Origin: Thermoguttaceae bacterium
GTDB lineage: Bacteria > Planctomycetota > Planctomycetia > Pirellulales > Thermoguttaceae
Direction: 5' to 3'
Length of the DNA: 64,000 nucleotides
Assembly: GCA_017408405.1 (NCBI GenBank)
Contig: JAFQUP010000151.1
Location: 50,224-114,223, forward strand
Of this stretch, positions 1 to 8,564 are shown piece after piece. A program made the translations under genes and the position numbers. The stretch's first letter is position 1; every line of letters starts with the position of its first letter. Below the pieces are notes generated by a model. That model saw only the letters and a list, made by a program, of their open reading frames with translations, was not told the origin of the DNA and did not search any database.

Positions 1-1818
1 GACCGGATTCTTCTTCGCAAATGGATGACGGTTCAGTTCATTTTCATCCACAAAAAGAAATGGATGGGGGCTGCGCGAAAAACGTGGAATGGGACGATAT
101 TTCTGCGCGACAATTTCCTGTTCAAAAAATCGAACTCCAAGTATTTTCCAAAGCGTTTCCCGGTCCGCTTTAGGCAGATTACCTGTCATCATTGACATCG
201 CGTCCATCGGATTCCGTGAAAGGCGGCGCTCTTCGCATGTCGGCGTAAACTGACTGCAGAGCGGAAGCGGATCCTCAAAAATCGCCGTCGGAACTCCGGT
301 TTTCAAAACTTTAATGAAATTTTCCATCTGAAACGGCTCAAGCGTTGAGGGCTGAACTGCCAGAATCACGTCTACCGATTCAGAATCCAACGGATAAGAT
401 GGATTTAATGGAACAATTTCATACGATTTCCGAAGCTCAGCGATAATCGGGCTGACGGAACTGTCAATCGTGGCACGATCAATACCAATCATTGGCATCC
501 CATCAAACATTCCGAGCAGATTCGCATCCGTTTGAAGCACTCCAAGGCGTTTACGCTGGTGAGTTGAAACCATCAGAAGAGACCGGATCAGCTCATATTC
601 AACCGGAAGACCGCGCGAAAAAAACGGTATCACTTCCTGATTCAAACCGCAAGTCATTGCCGCTCCAAGGTAAACACTCGTTTTTTCCAGTGTCCCGCGA
701 ACCTGAACATTCACATCATTCGGGATAATCCCAAAATTCTTCTCCACCATCAACGCTTCATCAGTAAAACGTTCCAAGGCGTGAATATGGACGCGAACCT
801 TTCCAGGCGCGTACGTTTCAAACTGATGGAGAGTCGATTCAAGATTCCGTTTCACCTGCGCGAATTCCCCAGGTATCTGCGGACTAAGCCAGGCATGAAT
901 TTCCACCGGATATTCCGGCTGAAATTCTTTCAAAAGCTGAATCGTTTCTGGACAAAGCGAATTGATTTTTTCAGCCGTAAAATCTTTTTGAATGTCAAAT
1001 CGGTTAAAAAGTATTGTCAAGGAAGAGACGATCACGGTCAGAAATATCGCACGTAAAACAAAATGTCCAGTCCGTTTCCAGCCCGAAATTCCGCTGAACC
1101 AGTGCCGGCGTCCGATAAGAATCATGCAGAGGTAAAGCATGACAAGAGCAATCGACGCGAAATAAAAGGCGGAAGCACACGAAATTTCCCCTTTGCAAAA
1201 CGAAGCATAACGCGCTTCAAAACTCCAAAAACTCATCCCGGAAGCCAAACGACCGGGAAGAATGACGTCTCCGCAAGCGGAAAAAACAAACGGCGCGTTA
1301 AGCAGAACTCCCCAAACGTAACCCATCGTCACCTGACTGGTGAAAAATGAGGCTACCATCCCAATGGCAAGCATCGCAACCCCCACGAACCAAAATCCGA
1401 CATAGGTTGAGAAGAAAAGTCCAAAATCCGGATGACCGAGTGTTTCCAAAACAATCAAATTGCAAATCGCCGAGAAAAACAGTGAACATGAATAAATCGC
1501 GAGACACGCGAGATATTTCCCGGTAACTACTTCAAGGTCATTCGCGGGAAGCGTCAGCAGAAGCTCATCCGTCCCCTGCCGTCGTTCCTCTGCCCAGCTG
1601 TTCATCGTAATCGCCGGAGCAAAAACCAGCATAATGAAAGGAAAAAAAGGAGTCAGCTGATCCAGATTCGCCAGATTATTAACAAAAAAAGCATTACTCC
1701 AGAAAGCCGCGATAGTGCTTAGGAGGACGAATACACACAGAAAAACGTATCCTGTCGGATTCGCAAAATAACTGAAAAAGTTTCGGGCAAAAATCGCCTG
1801 GATCGCGTATCGATTCAT
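1..1818 (-). CDS. ABC-2 type permease fused to a GldG-like auxiliary domain (partial)
   Basis: The reading frame is open from the ATG at 1818 to the left edge, giving at least 606 residues, so the C-terminus is missing. Residues 1-260 form about six hydrophobic segments with the ABC-2/GldF pattern, including 'NSWAEERRQGTDELLLTLP' near residue 75. The rest is a soluble GldG/ABC_transp_aux-type region beginning about residue 290 ('LFNRFDIQKDFTAEKINSLCP'). In Bacteroidota GldF and GldG are separate proteins; here they are one polypeptide, an arrangement familiar in planctomycetes. The ATPase gene lies 223 bp upstream on the same strand and is the expected partner. The substrate is unknown. Gliding is not implied, because only the transporter part of the gld system is present. 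Confidence 0.85.
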   Translation of the reverse strand, partial: MNRYAIQAIFARNFFSYFANPTGYVFLCVFVLLSTIAAFWSNAFFVNNLANLDQLTPFFPFIMLVFAPAITMNSWAEERRQGTDELLLTLPANDLEVVTGKYLACLAIYSCSLFFSAICNLIVLETLGHPDFGLFFSTYVGFWFVGVAMLAIGMVASFFTSQVTMGYVWGVLLNAPFVFSACGDVILPGRLASGMSFWSFEARYASFCKGEISCASAFYFASIALVMLYLCMILIGRRHWFSGISGWKRTGHFVLRAIFLTVIVSSLTILFNRFDIQKDFTAEKINSLCPETIQLLKEFQPEYPVEIHAWLSPQIPGEFAQVKRNLESTLHQFETYAPGKVRVHIHALERFTDEALMVEKNFGIIPNDVNVQVRGTLEKTSVYLGAAMTCGLNQEVIPFFSRGLPVEYELIRSLLMVSTHQRKRLGVLQTDANLLGMFDGMPMIGIDRATIDSSVSPIIAELRKSYEIVPLNPSYPLDSESVDVILAVQPSTLEPFQMENFIKVLKTGVPTAIFEDPLPLCSQFTPTCEERRLSRNPMDAMSMMTGNLPKADRETLWKILGVRFFEQEIVAQKYRPIPRFSRSPHPFLFVDENELNRHPFAKKNPV

Positions 1819-2041
1819 CTTTTTTCTTAACGTAAAAGGATTTTCCAAAATTCAGGAAACTTCACGGGCCTCAAAATATCCAATACCGATGCCATTTCGC
1901 TCAATCACAAAATGGAAAAATCGTGTCAACAACGTATTTCGCGACGTGAATACGCGTTGATTTTCATGACGTAAAATTTCATCACGTACCGGTTATCCAC
2001 CTAAAAACTTTCTATTCGGAACCTTCATGGCTCGCCTCGGC

Positions 2042-2791
2042 TCACATTTCACTGCCGCCTCGGAGTTCTTTTCCGCCTAACGCGCAAAAATGTTCTTCCA
2101 TCGTCAAACCCTCTTTCAAAAACTCCGTAACGCTTCCGTCATACTGAAGCCGGCCTTCGGATATGAACAAAATTCGGCTGGTCATGGCTTCGACCTCCTG
2201 GAGAATATGCGTCGAAAGGAGAATTGTTTTCGTTTCACTCAAAGCGCGAATGGTTTTTCTCACTTCGTGAATCTGAATCGGATCCAGACCTGAGGTTGGT
2301 TCATCAAGAATCAAAACATCCGGATCATGAAGCAGAACCTGCGCCATTCCGACTCGCTGCCTGAAACCTCTGGAAAGTTTTCCGATCGGTTTGCCATAAA
2401 CAGACTCCAGCCGGCACATCTCAATGACCCATTCCATCCGCTGTTTTCGGCATTTCGGTGTCATTCCGCGGGCTGACGCGAAAAACTCAAGCAAGCTTTT
2501 CGGTGTCATATCCGGATAAAGCGGTCCATTTTCCGGAAGATACCCTAAGTGCCTGGCTCCGGAGATTCGTTCCGTATTCATGTCGAACCCCGCAATTCGG
2601 GCAGTTCCGCTGCTCGGAGCGAGATACCCGGTCAAGATTTTCATCGTAGTACTCTTTCCCGCTCCATTCGGTCCCAAAAACGCCACGACTTCACCACGGT
2701 GAATCTGAAAGGAAATATCTTCAATCGCGGTAAACTGACCGTAGTATTTGGAAAGTCCAACGGCTTCAATTAAAATGGAGGAATCCGACAT
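2042..2791 (-). CDS. ABC transporter ATP-binding protein (GldA/CcmA-like)
   Basis: This 249-residue nucleotide-binding subunit has Walker A 'GPNGAGKST' (about residues 40-48), signature 'LSRGFRQRVG', Walker B 'VLILDEPTSGLD' and a switch histidine in 'LLSTHILQEVEAM'. An AAGGAAAG ribosome-binding site precedes the ATG. Family members power ABC-2 exporters or GldAFG-type complexes. The gene directly precedes the GldF-GldG-like permease (start 1818) on the same strand, so the two probably form one transporter at the inner membrane. Substrate not predictable. Confidence 0.93.
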   Translation of the reverse strand: MSDSSILIEAVGLSKYYGQFTAIEDISFQIHRGEVVAFLGPNGAGKSTTMKILTGYLAPSSGTARIAGFDMNTERISGARHLGYLPENGPLYPDMTPKSLLEFFASARGMTPKCRKQRMEWVIEMCRLESVYGKPIGKLSRGFRQRVGMAQVLLHDPDVLILDEPTSGLDPIQIHEVRKTIRALSETKTILLSTHILQEVEAMTSRILFISEGRLQYDGSVTEFLKEGLTMEEHFCALGGKELRGGSEM

Positions 2792-3038
2792 ATTATTTTC
2801 TTTCCTTAAATTTCATCCGTTCCGATTTTCTTCATGAAATTACGCTCGGATCACGTGCTTCAGAACCTTGGGATTTTGTTTTCCAGTTCAAGAATACTCA
2901 AAATCCGCAATTTACGCAAGGTCAATTAATAAAAGAAATTGAGCCACTCTTCAAAAGATTGATGCCGTCCTGAAACAGAACCTTCAAAATAGCCAGGACA
3001 CCCTTGATTTTTCACTTAAAAACTGCTAAAATGAGTTT
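2792..3038. other. Intergenic stretch without recognisable gene
   Basis: AT-rich spacer between the ABC ATPase start and the palindrome at 3039. A plus-strand promoter-like pair (TTGATT at 3006, TAAAAT at 3029, spacer 17) is present, but no plus-strand gene follows it. No conserved ORF was seen. Confidence 0.4.
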
Positions 3039-3085
3039 AGGGAACTTCTCCAAAATTAATTCCAAAAACGAATAATTTTGGGAAG
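3039..3085. repeat. Short palindrome related to the dispersed TIR element
   Basis: A 47-bp near-perfect inverted repeat begins TTAGGGAACTTC and ends GAAGTTCCCTAA, with arms of about 20 bp around a short AT-rich centre. The arm sequence matches the termini of the ~160-bp elements at 4989, 23038, 33461, 46394 and 51672, so it looks like two element ends joined after loss of the middle. It lies 46 bp downstream of the pepF stop and could act as a 3' stem-loop for that transcript, although a clean U-tract is absent. Confidence 0.7.
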
Positions 3086-3131
3086 TTCCCTAATTCTGCC
3101 CGGGCCACTGGCCCCAAACTGAATGAATTTC

Positions 3132-4946
3132 TTAATCAGTCATCTCCTTCAGAGTATCGACCATCCCGCTGAAAACATCCAGTGCGGCGACAATCGGAGC
3201 GGGCTGACGCATGTCAACGCCGGCCCCAAGCAGAAGATCAAGCGGTTCCTTTGAACTTCCTCCTGAAAGAAAACCAAGATAATCGGAAAGTTCTTTTTCT
3301 CCTCCCTTAAGAACCCGGCGGGAAAGAGCTATCGCGGCTGAAAGGCCAATCGAGTATTTATAGACGTAAAACGCTCGATAAAAATGCGGAATTCTTAAGC
3401 CTTCAAGAGAAAGACATTCGTCAAGAGCAAATTTCGGACCAAAATAAAGCTCAAGCAGCTTCCGATACGTTCCCAGGAAAAAATCAAGTGTCATTGGTTC
3501 ACCTGCCTCCGCGGCCGCGTGAACCTCACGTTCAAATTCTGCGAACATTGTCTGACGGAAAATCGTAGCCCGAATATCATCAATCGCTTTATTGATAAGA
3601 TTTAAACGCTGACGCTTATCCGTTTGCGTTTCGAGAAGATGATGAAGCAAAAGTTCTTCATTGAACGTACTGGCAACTTCCGCGACAAAAATTTTGTAGT
3701 CCCCGTAGAGATAAGGCTGATTTTTTCTCGAAAACCACGAATGCATAGAGTGCCCGCACTCATGGGCCAGCGTGAAAACGGAATCAAGGGAATCCGCGCG
3801 GTAATTCATGAGAACAAACGGAAATGAATCATAGCAGCCGCCGCTGAACGCTCCGCTGTCTTTACCTCGATTTTCATACCGGTCGCACCATCTGTCTTCC
3901 GTCATTCCCTTCCTCAGGGCATCGCAGTATTCAGCCCCAAGCGGTTTAACGGCTGCCAGCACCATTTCAACTCCCTTATCCCACGGAATATTGACCTCCG
4001 CGTCCTGAAACATCGGCGCGTAAGTATCAAACATATGGATTTCGTCGATCCCCATGATCCTTCGGCGAAGCTCAAAATACTCGTAAAGTTTCGGAAGATA
4101 CTGATGAACCGTTTCAATCAAATTATCGTAGACTTCCGTCGGAATCCGCTCGTCAAAAAGCGCGGCTTCCCTGGCCGACGCGAAATTTCTCGCCCTGGCA
4201 CTGAAAATATCCTGGTGAACATTCCCCGCGTAAATCGCCGCCAGAGTATTTTTATGCGCCTCAAACTGTTCGTAATACTGCGTAAACGCCTGCCGGCGAA
4301 CGTCCCGGTTCGCTCCGCGAAGTAAAGAGGAAAACGAGGCGTGACTAAGTTCAAGCGTTTCACCGTGATGCCCGGTCATCATCCCAAACTTCATGTCAAC
4401 ATCCACCAGCTGATCAAAGGCGTTTGAGGGGGTCTGAAGCATTTCAGTCTGCATCGCGAGAAGACGTTCCTCTGATTCTGAAAGCGTATGCGGCTTTTCC
4501 TCCACGATTCTTTTAAGCAGCAGACGATATTCCGCAAGCTGCGGCGCCTCAAGATAACCGTTAAGAGTCTCCTCGGGAAGAGCAAGAAGTTCAGGCGTCA
4601 AGAAACTCTCTTCCTGACCAGCACGGCTCACGACATTCATAAATCGCCCCTGAAGCGCCATCATTTCTGAGTTTCCACGGTCTTCCGAACCACGCAGGAA
4701 AGCGTAAGTGCCCAGCTTGTCTCCGAGACGATCCATCGCGAAACAAAAATCAAGGCACTTTTTCACCGAATCTACCCCGTCACCCAATTTACCGCGAAAC
4801 TCCGCGTATTTCGGTATCTGCTCCTCCCACTGGGCAAAATCCTTTTCCCAATCAGCGATCGTCGCGTAAAGCGACTCCACATTCCATTTATCTTCAGCCG
4901 CGACTTCACTGCGAAGCGGAATCGTCTGAACATTTTCCTTTTCCAT
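3132..4946 (-). CDS. pepF: Oligoendopeptidase F (M3 family zinc metallopeptidase)
   Basis: This 604-residue protein has the usual PepF length. The zinc site 'HECGHSMH' lies at about residues 395-402, followed by the downstream M3 elements 'NEELLLHHLLE' and 'HFYRAFYVYKYSIGLSAA'. The N-terminal alpha-helical region matches the oligoendopeptidase N-terminal domain. The enzyme is expected to be cytoplasmic (no signal peptide) and to cleave short peptides. AGGAG precedes the ATG with good spacing. Transcription appears monocistronic, with a dispersed repeat element upstream (4989-5146) and a palindrome downstream (3039-3085). Confidence 0.95.
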   Translation of the reverse strand: MEKENVQTIPLRSEVAAEDKWNVESLYATIADWEKDFAQWEEQIPKYAEFRGKLGDGVDSVKKCLDFCFAMDRLGDKLGTYAFLRGSEDRGNSEMMALQGRFMNVVSRAGQEESFLTPELLALPEETLNGYLEAPQLAEYRLLLKRIVEEKPHTLSESEERLLAMQTEMLQTPSNAFDQLVDVDMKFGMMTGHHGETLELSHASFSSLLRGANRDVRRQAFTQYYEQFEAHKNTLAAIYAGNVHQDIFSARARNFASAREAALFDERIPTEVYDNLIETVHQYLPKLYEYFELRRRIMGIDEIHMFDTYAPMFQDAEVNIPWDKGVEMVLAAVKPLGAEYCDALRKGMTEDRWCDRYENRGKDSGAFSGGCYDSFPFVLMNYRADSLDSVFTLAHECGHSMHSWFSRKNQPYLYGDYKIFVAEVASTFNEELLLHHLLETQTDKRQRLNLINKAIDDIRATIFRQTMFAEFEREVHAAAEAGEPMTLDFFLGTYRKLLELYFGPKFALDECLSLEGLRIPHFYRAFYVYKYSIGLSAAIALSRRVLKGGEKELSDYLGFLSGGSSKEPLDLLLGAGVDMRQPAPIVAALDVFSGMVDTLKEMTD

Positions 4947-4988
4947 TTTTTTCTCCTGCTTTTTCTTTAATCAGACTATTTACTGAAA

Positions 4989-5146
4989 GGAACTTCCCAA
5001 AACCAATTTCCAGAAAATGAGAATTACCGCTTTCGTTCCGCGTTCCCGGGAATCCAGCCTATTTCCAAATATCCGAAATCCATGACAGCTAAAAACTCAA
5101 AACTCTCTCATTTTTCTTACTGAAAAACCGTTTTGGAGAACCCCTC
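4989..5146. repeat. Dispersed ~160-bp element with terminal inverted repeats, copy 1
   Basis: The left end reads GGAACTTCCCAAAACCAATT. The right end, read in reverse complement, begins GGGGTTCTCCAAAACGGTTT, so about 30 bp of each terminus pair imperfectly. It fills the space between pepF and the M16 peptidase gene, and its right end overlaps the TGA stop codon of the latter (5145-5147). No coding sequence inside. See related copies at 22774, 23038, 33461, 46394 and 51672. Confidence 0.65.
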
Positions 5147-6407
5147 AAAATCGAATTTTTTTAGGACCAAAACAAAATGTCAAGGCCTGAGTTAAAGGCT
5201 TCTTCTCCAATACGCGGTTAATTTCCTCCAAAGTAATTGACCGCAAAGTCTCAACTTCTTCTTCCGCCGAATGATATTCCCGAACACTCGTCCACTCTGC
5301 CCCCATGGAGAAAATGCGTTCCCACGCTTTTTCACTATCAAGAACGACCGCGGTCGCGATTCGGTTTTGGGCTAATGAAAGTTCTCGTTCCGAAATATCT
5401 CCATCCTCTGCCCCTCGATAGATTTTCTCCAGACGGCGCCAGTTTTCCGAGGCATCCTCCGGCTCGCACGCAAGACTGGTACTGAAATATCCCGCATCGG
5501 AAAATTGAGAGTAAACCAAATCCGCGTATCCCGCTCTGCCGGAATCAACAAACTCCCAATAAAGTCTGCTGCTGACGTCCCCGCCAAGGATGGAGGAAAT
5601 AAGCCGACAGGCAAGACGTTCCCGATACCCTTTTGCCCAAAATGGACCGCATGAAAGAAAGTACTGACGAGCCGCCTGACGCTGAGAAAACGATTCAAAA
5701 CCAAGTTTCGGCAAAAATTCAGCCGTTTTCAATACTGGAGAAATCAAACCTTCTTTTTCCGGAGGATTCTCCCACTGACCACAATATTTTTCAGCCAAAA
5801 TTACCAGTTGCTCAAAATCAACATTGCCGCACGCGCAAAGCGTAATATTCTTCGGAGCGTATTTTTCCTGAATCCAGCTCTGAAGCTGACTGCTTTTCAG
5901 CCTTTTTACGCTTTGCGAAGAACCAAGAACCGGATTACCAAGCGGGTGACCATTAAAAAACTTCTGGCGCAAACGATCATCCACGCAATAAGGAGGTTCA
6001 TTCTCGTACATTCCAATTTCTTCCAGAATGACTTCCTTTTCCGACACGAAATCATCCTCACGAATTATTGGGCGAAGAATATCCGCGTAAAGTGCCAGAC
6101 ACTCTTCGAGATATTCCGGCAAAAGCATCGCGTAAAAAATCGTCGACTCCAGGGACGTTCCCGCGTTAAACGAGATACCCAGTGAATCAAATTCCCGGTT
6201 CACGTCCTGCGCGGAACGGGAACTGCTTCCTTTAAAAATCATGTGCTCAAGAAAATGACTGATCCCCGAAACCTCCGGAGTCTCATCCCGTGAACCGCAA
6301 CGAACAAAAAAAGCAATTGAAAGTGATTTCGCGCACGGCAGAATCTCCGCGGCAACCTCTAAACCATTTTCAAGTTTTCGATGAACAAAATTGGATTCTT
6401 CTTTCAC
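5145..6407 (-). CDS. M16 family zinc peptidase (processing-peptidase-like)
   Basis: A 420-residue single-unit M16 protein (PqqL/MPP-beta type). The inverted zinc motif HxxEH appears as 'HFLEH' near residue 50, with the distal glutamate in 'SEKEVILEEIGMYENEP' near residue 128, so the catalytic half is intact. The second half (from about 215) corresponds to the inactive M16_C domain. No signal peptide. The start is a GTG at 6407 with GAGAG upstream. The gene lies 30 bp after the stop of the 676-residue secreted protein at 6438, so the two are probably cotranscribed. Likely substrates are peptides or a processed protein; not identifiable. Confidence 0.92.
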   Translation of the reverse strand: MKEESNFVHRKLENGLEVAAEILPCAKSLSIAFFVRCGSRDETPEVSGISHFLEHMIFKGSSSRSAQDVNREFDSLGISFNAGTSLESTIFYAMLLPEYLEECLALYADILRPIIREDDFVSEKEVILEEIGMYENEPPYCVDDRLRQKFFNGHPLGNPVLGSSQSVKRLKSSQLQSWIQEKYAPKNITLCACGNVDFEQLVILAEKYCGQWENPPEKEGLISPVLKTAEFLPKLGFESFSQRQAARQYFLSCGPFWAKGYRERLACRLISSILGGDVSSRLYWEFVDSGRAGYADLVYSQFSDAGYFSTSLACEPEDASENWRRLEKIYRGAEDGDISERELSLAQNRIATAVVLDSEKAWERIFSMGAEWTSVREYHSAEEEVETLRSITLEEINRVLEKKPLTQALTFCFGPKKIRF

Positions 6408-6437
6408 TTTCTGTATTCTCTCTCGATTTTTACTTTT

Positions 6438-8468
6438 TCACTCTATTCCGCGTTTCAGAACAGATTCCCAGTACGTCAGCGCGTATTCATGGAGCTGGCG
6501 GAGTTTCTTTCCGTCTGAATTCTCAAACGCGCCGCGCTTTTCAAGGATTTCGATTCTTTTTTTCTCCCAATTCACAAAAAATTGCGCGGATTTTTTAGAA
6601 ATCCACTTTTTCCCGCCAAATTCAACATAGTACGGCGCGGACATGGCACAACAGTAAGTCTGCGGATTATCCGCGACAACGCGAATCAGAAACCAGCCTC
6701 CCTCCGGAATCTCCAGAAGCGGCAAACGCCCCGATTCGGCATAATTCCGGAACGGCACGGACATCACGACACGACCGTTTCGAATGATCTCAATATACTG
6801 CGCTTTCTGACGCATCGTAAGCGTCATGGCCGGATTCAGTTTTTCAGTATCCCCTTCACCTTCCGGAAAAGAGAATACCTCGCCCGGAACGCAGCCTTCC
6901 ACCCAAGGCTGAAGCAATGGACCGTTCGTCACGACACATTGTCCCGCTCGAAATGACTCCCACCACATTTTCTGATTAAATCCCGCGTTCGCCCCTTCAT
7001 ACTGAAAACCGCTCCGTTCCGCTTTTTCCGCGTACTCTTCCGGATCTACGTAAACGTAAACCCGATTCGATCCAGCATGGTTCGGAGATATTCCCGACCC
7101 GCTGCCGGCACTGGGAGGAATCCGATGCCCGGTATTAAGCAGATGAAAATAAACTTCTTCTGTCCACTGCTGACGCCCGCGTTCATCACGATAATTCATC
7201 GGGGCCGCGTCTTCAATGAAACCGCATTGGGAAGGACGCAAAAAAATATCCTGCCGAAGATCTTCAAGATCATCTTCTTCTGAATTCTCAGCATAATCAA
7301 TGGACTCGCTGGAATTCGAAACGGAACTTTCCGTTTTTTCCTTCTCAAGAATGGACTTTACGTTGATTTTGGCCATTGACTTAACTGTCGGAATGCGTTT
7401 CCAGTTCGTGTTTTCAGGAAGAAGCTGATCCTTCAGAATATGCGGCCCCAAAAGCTGAAAAGAGTCCACGATGCCCAATGAAATCATCAAAGGAAGATCC
7501 CAGCAGTCCGCGTCCTGAACATCAATCCAAACCTGAGGATACTTTTGGTGAATCGCGTAAAGCATCGGCACCGCGCTTTTCCGTTCCTCAAGTTTCAGTT
7601 TTGAAAACGGAAGAGACTGCGGTAAATTCAAAATTCCCGCACAGCAGGCGGGGTGCCGAAGAACATAATTCCGTATCGTGAAAAGGCGATCCGAATCAAA
7701 CCAGATTTCATCCGTTTTATTGCGATTTGCTTTGCTTGACGAATTCGAACCGCTTTCTTTTTCTCCTTTTTCTGAAAATTCTCCTCGCGTTGCGGCTTCA
7801 GTATCGCCCGCCTCCTCAAACTCACGCGGCTCTTCGCGTTCCGTTCTTCCGGACCGGGTTCGTTCCGCCTCACGGCGTTTCTCTTCCGTTCTCTTCTGGA
7901 TTTCTGAAAAACGTTTACCTTTCGATTCCGCCAAGGGAACAAAATGCAAATCATCCGCCAGCATCAGAAGTTCAATATCCTCCAGCTCACGCGTCACCAT
8001 TAAATCGCCGGACCACCATCCCTTTTCCGAGAGATTAATAAAACGCCGAAGACTCTCTGTCTTCGTATCATCCGCAAAACGATTCAGAACAAAATGCCCT
8101 TTTCTGGGAAGATACTCCAAACCGCGTTCAATCTCCATCGGATACGTACCAAGAGGCCATTCCAAAAACACGCTCCCCGGCATCACGAAATGATCAAACC
8201 AGAACGGCAGTTCACCTGCCTTCCGCGTGACCCCTTTCTCGTTCCGAATCGAAACTCGGCATGGAATTGGCCTTTTCGTCTCTTCATCCACGATCTTAAG
8301 CGTAAACACTCCCTTTTGTGCCAGAACTGGTGAAGAAAAGAAAATATCACACGAAAATCCACCCGGAAAACTGTTCAAAAGAATAAAAATCCCAAAGAAC
8401 AAAAATTTTCTCAAAAAACTTTTTGCGAAAACATTTTGAGGCAGGAAAAAAACGCTAAATACTTTCAT
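6438..8468 (-). CDS. Secreted CehA/McbA-like protein with degenerate metal site
   Basis: 676 residues with an N-terminal signal sequence (hydrophobic about 20-35, cleavage near 'VLAQK', residue 50). A beta-rich domain follows ('TLKIVDEETKRPIPCRVSI'), then a region resembling the PHP-like CehA/McbA metallohydrolases of planctomycetes. Where these have 'GDLHVH', this protein has 'GDLMVT' (about residues 154-159), so both metal-binding histidines are missing. A charged low-complexity insertion (about residues 190-250, Glu/Arg/Ser-rich) interrupts the fold. The gene is followed after 30 bp by the M16 peptidase. RBS AAAGGA precedes the ATG. The family assignment comes from motif memory; an inactive or repurposed hydrolase is my inference. 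Confidence 0.65.
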   Translation of the reverse strand: MKVFSVFFLPQNVFAKSFLRKFLFFGIFILLNSFPGGFSCDIFFSSPVLAQKGVFTLKIVDEETKRPIPCRVSIRNEKGVTRKAGELPFWFDHFVMPGSVFLEWPLGTYPMEIERGLEYLPRKGHFVLNRFADDTKTESLRRFINLSEKGWWSGDLMVTRELEDIELLMLADDLHFVPLAESKGKRFSEIQKRTEEKRREAERTRSGRTEREEPREFEEAGDTEAATRGEFSEKGEKESGSNSSSKANRNKTDEIWFDSDRLFTIRNYVLRHPACCAGILNLPQSLPFSKLKLEERKSAVPMLYAIHQKYPQVWIDVQDADCWDLPLMISLGIVDSFQLLGPHILKDQLLPENTNWKRIPTVKSMAKINVKSILEKEKTESSVSNSSESIDYAENSEEDDLEDLRQDIFLRPSQCGFIEDAAPMNYRDERGRQQWTEEVYFHLLNTGHRIPPSAGSGSGISPNHAGSNRVYVYVDPEEYAEKAERSGFQYEGANAGFNQKMWWESFRAGQCVVTNGPLLQPWVEGCVPGEVFSFPEGEGDTEKLNPAMTLTMRQKAQYIEIIRNGRVVMSVPFRNYAESGRLPLLEIPEGGWFLIRVVADNPQTYCCAMSAPYYVEFGGKKWISKKSAQFFVNWEKKRIEILEKRGAFENSDGKKLRQLHEYALTYWESVLKRGIE

Positions 8469-8564
8469 TCTTTTTTCCTTTAATCAGCCAGAATGACTCT
8501 CACTCTTCGTAAAATCGCCAAATCAAACTCCTCAAGCCAAATTCCAATACCTGAAAAGCTCCGC

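Noticed and set aside
3006..3034. Promoter-like TTGATT / TAAAAT on the plus strand
   Set aside because: No plus-strand gene or plausible RNA follows; the downstream region is the antisense end of pepF.
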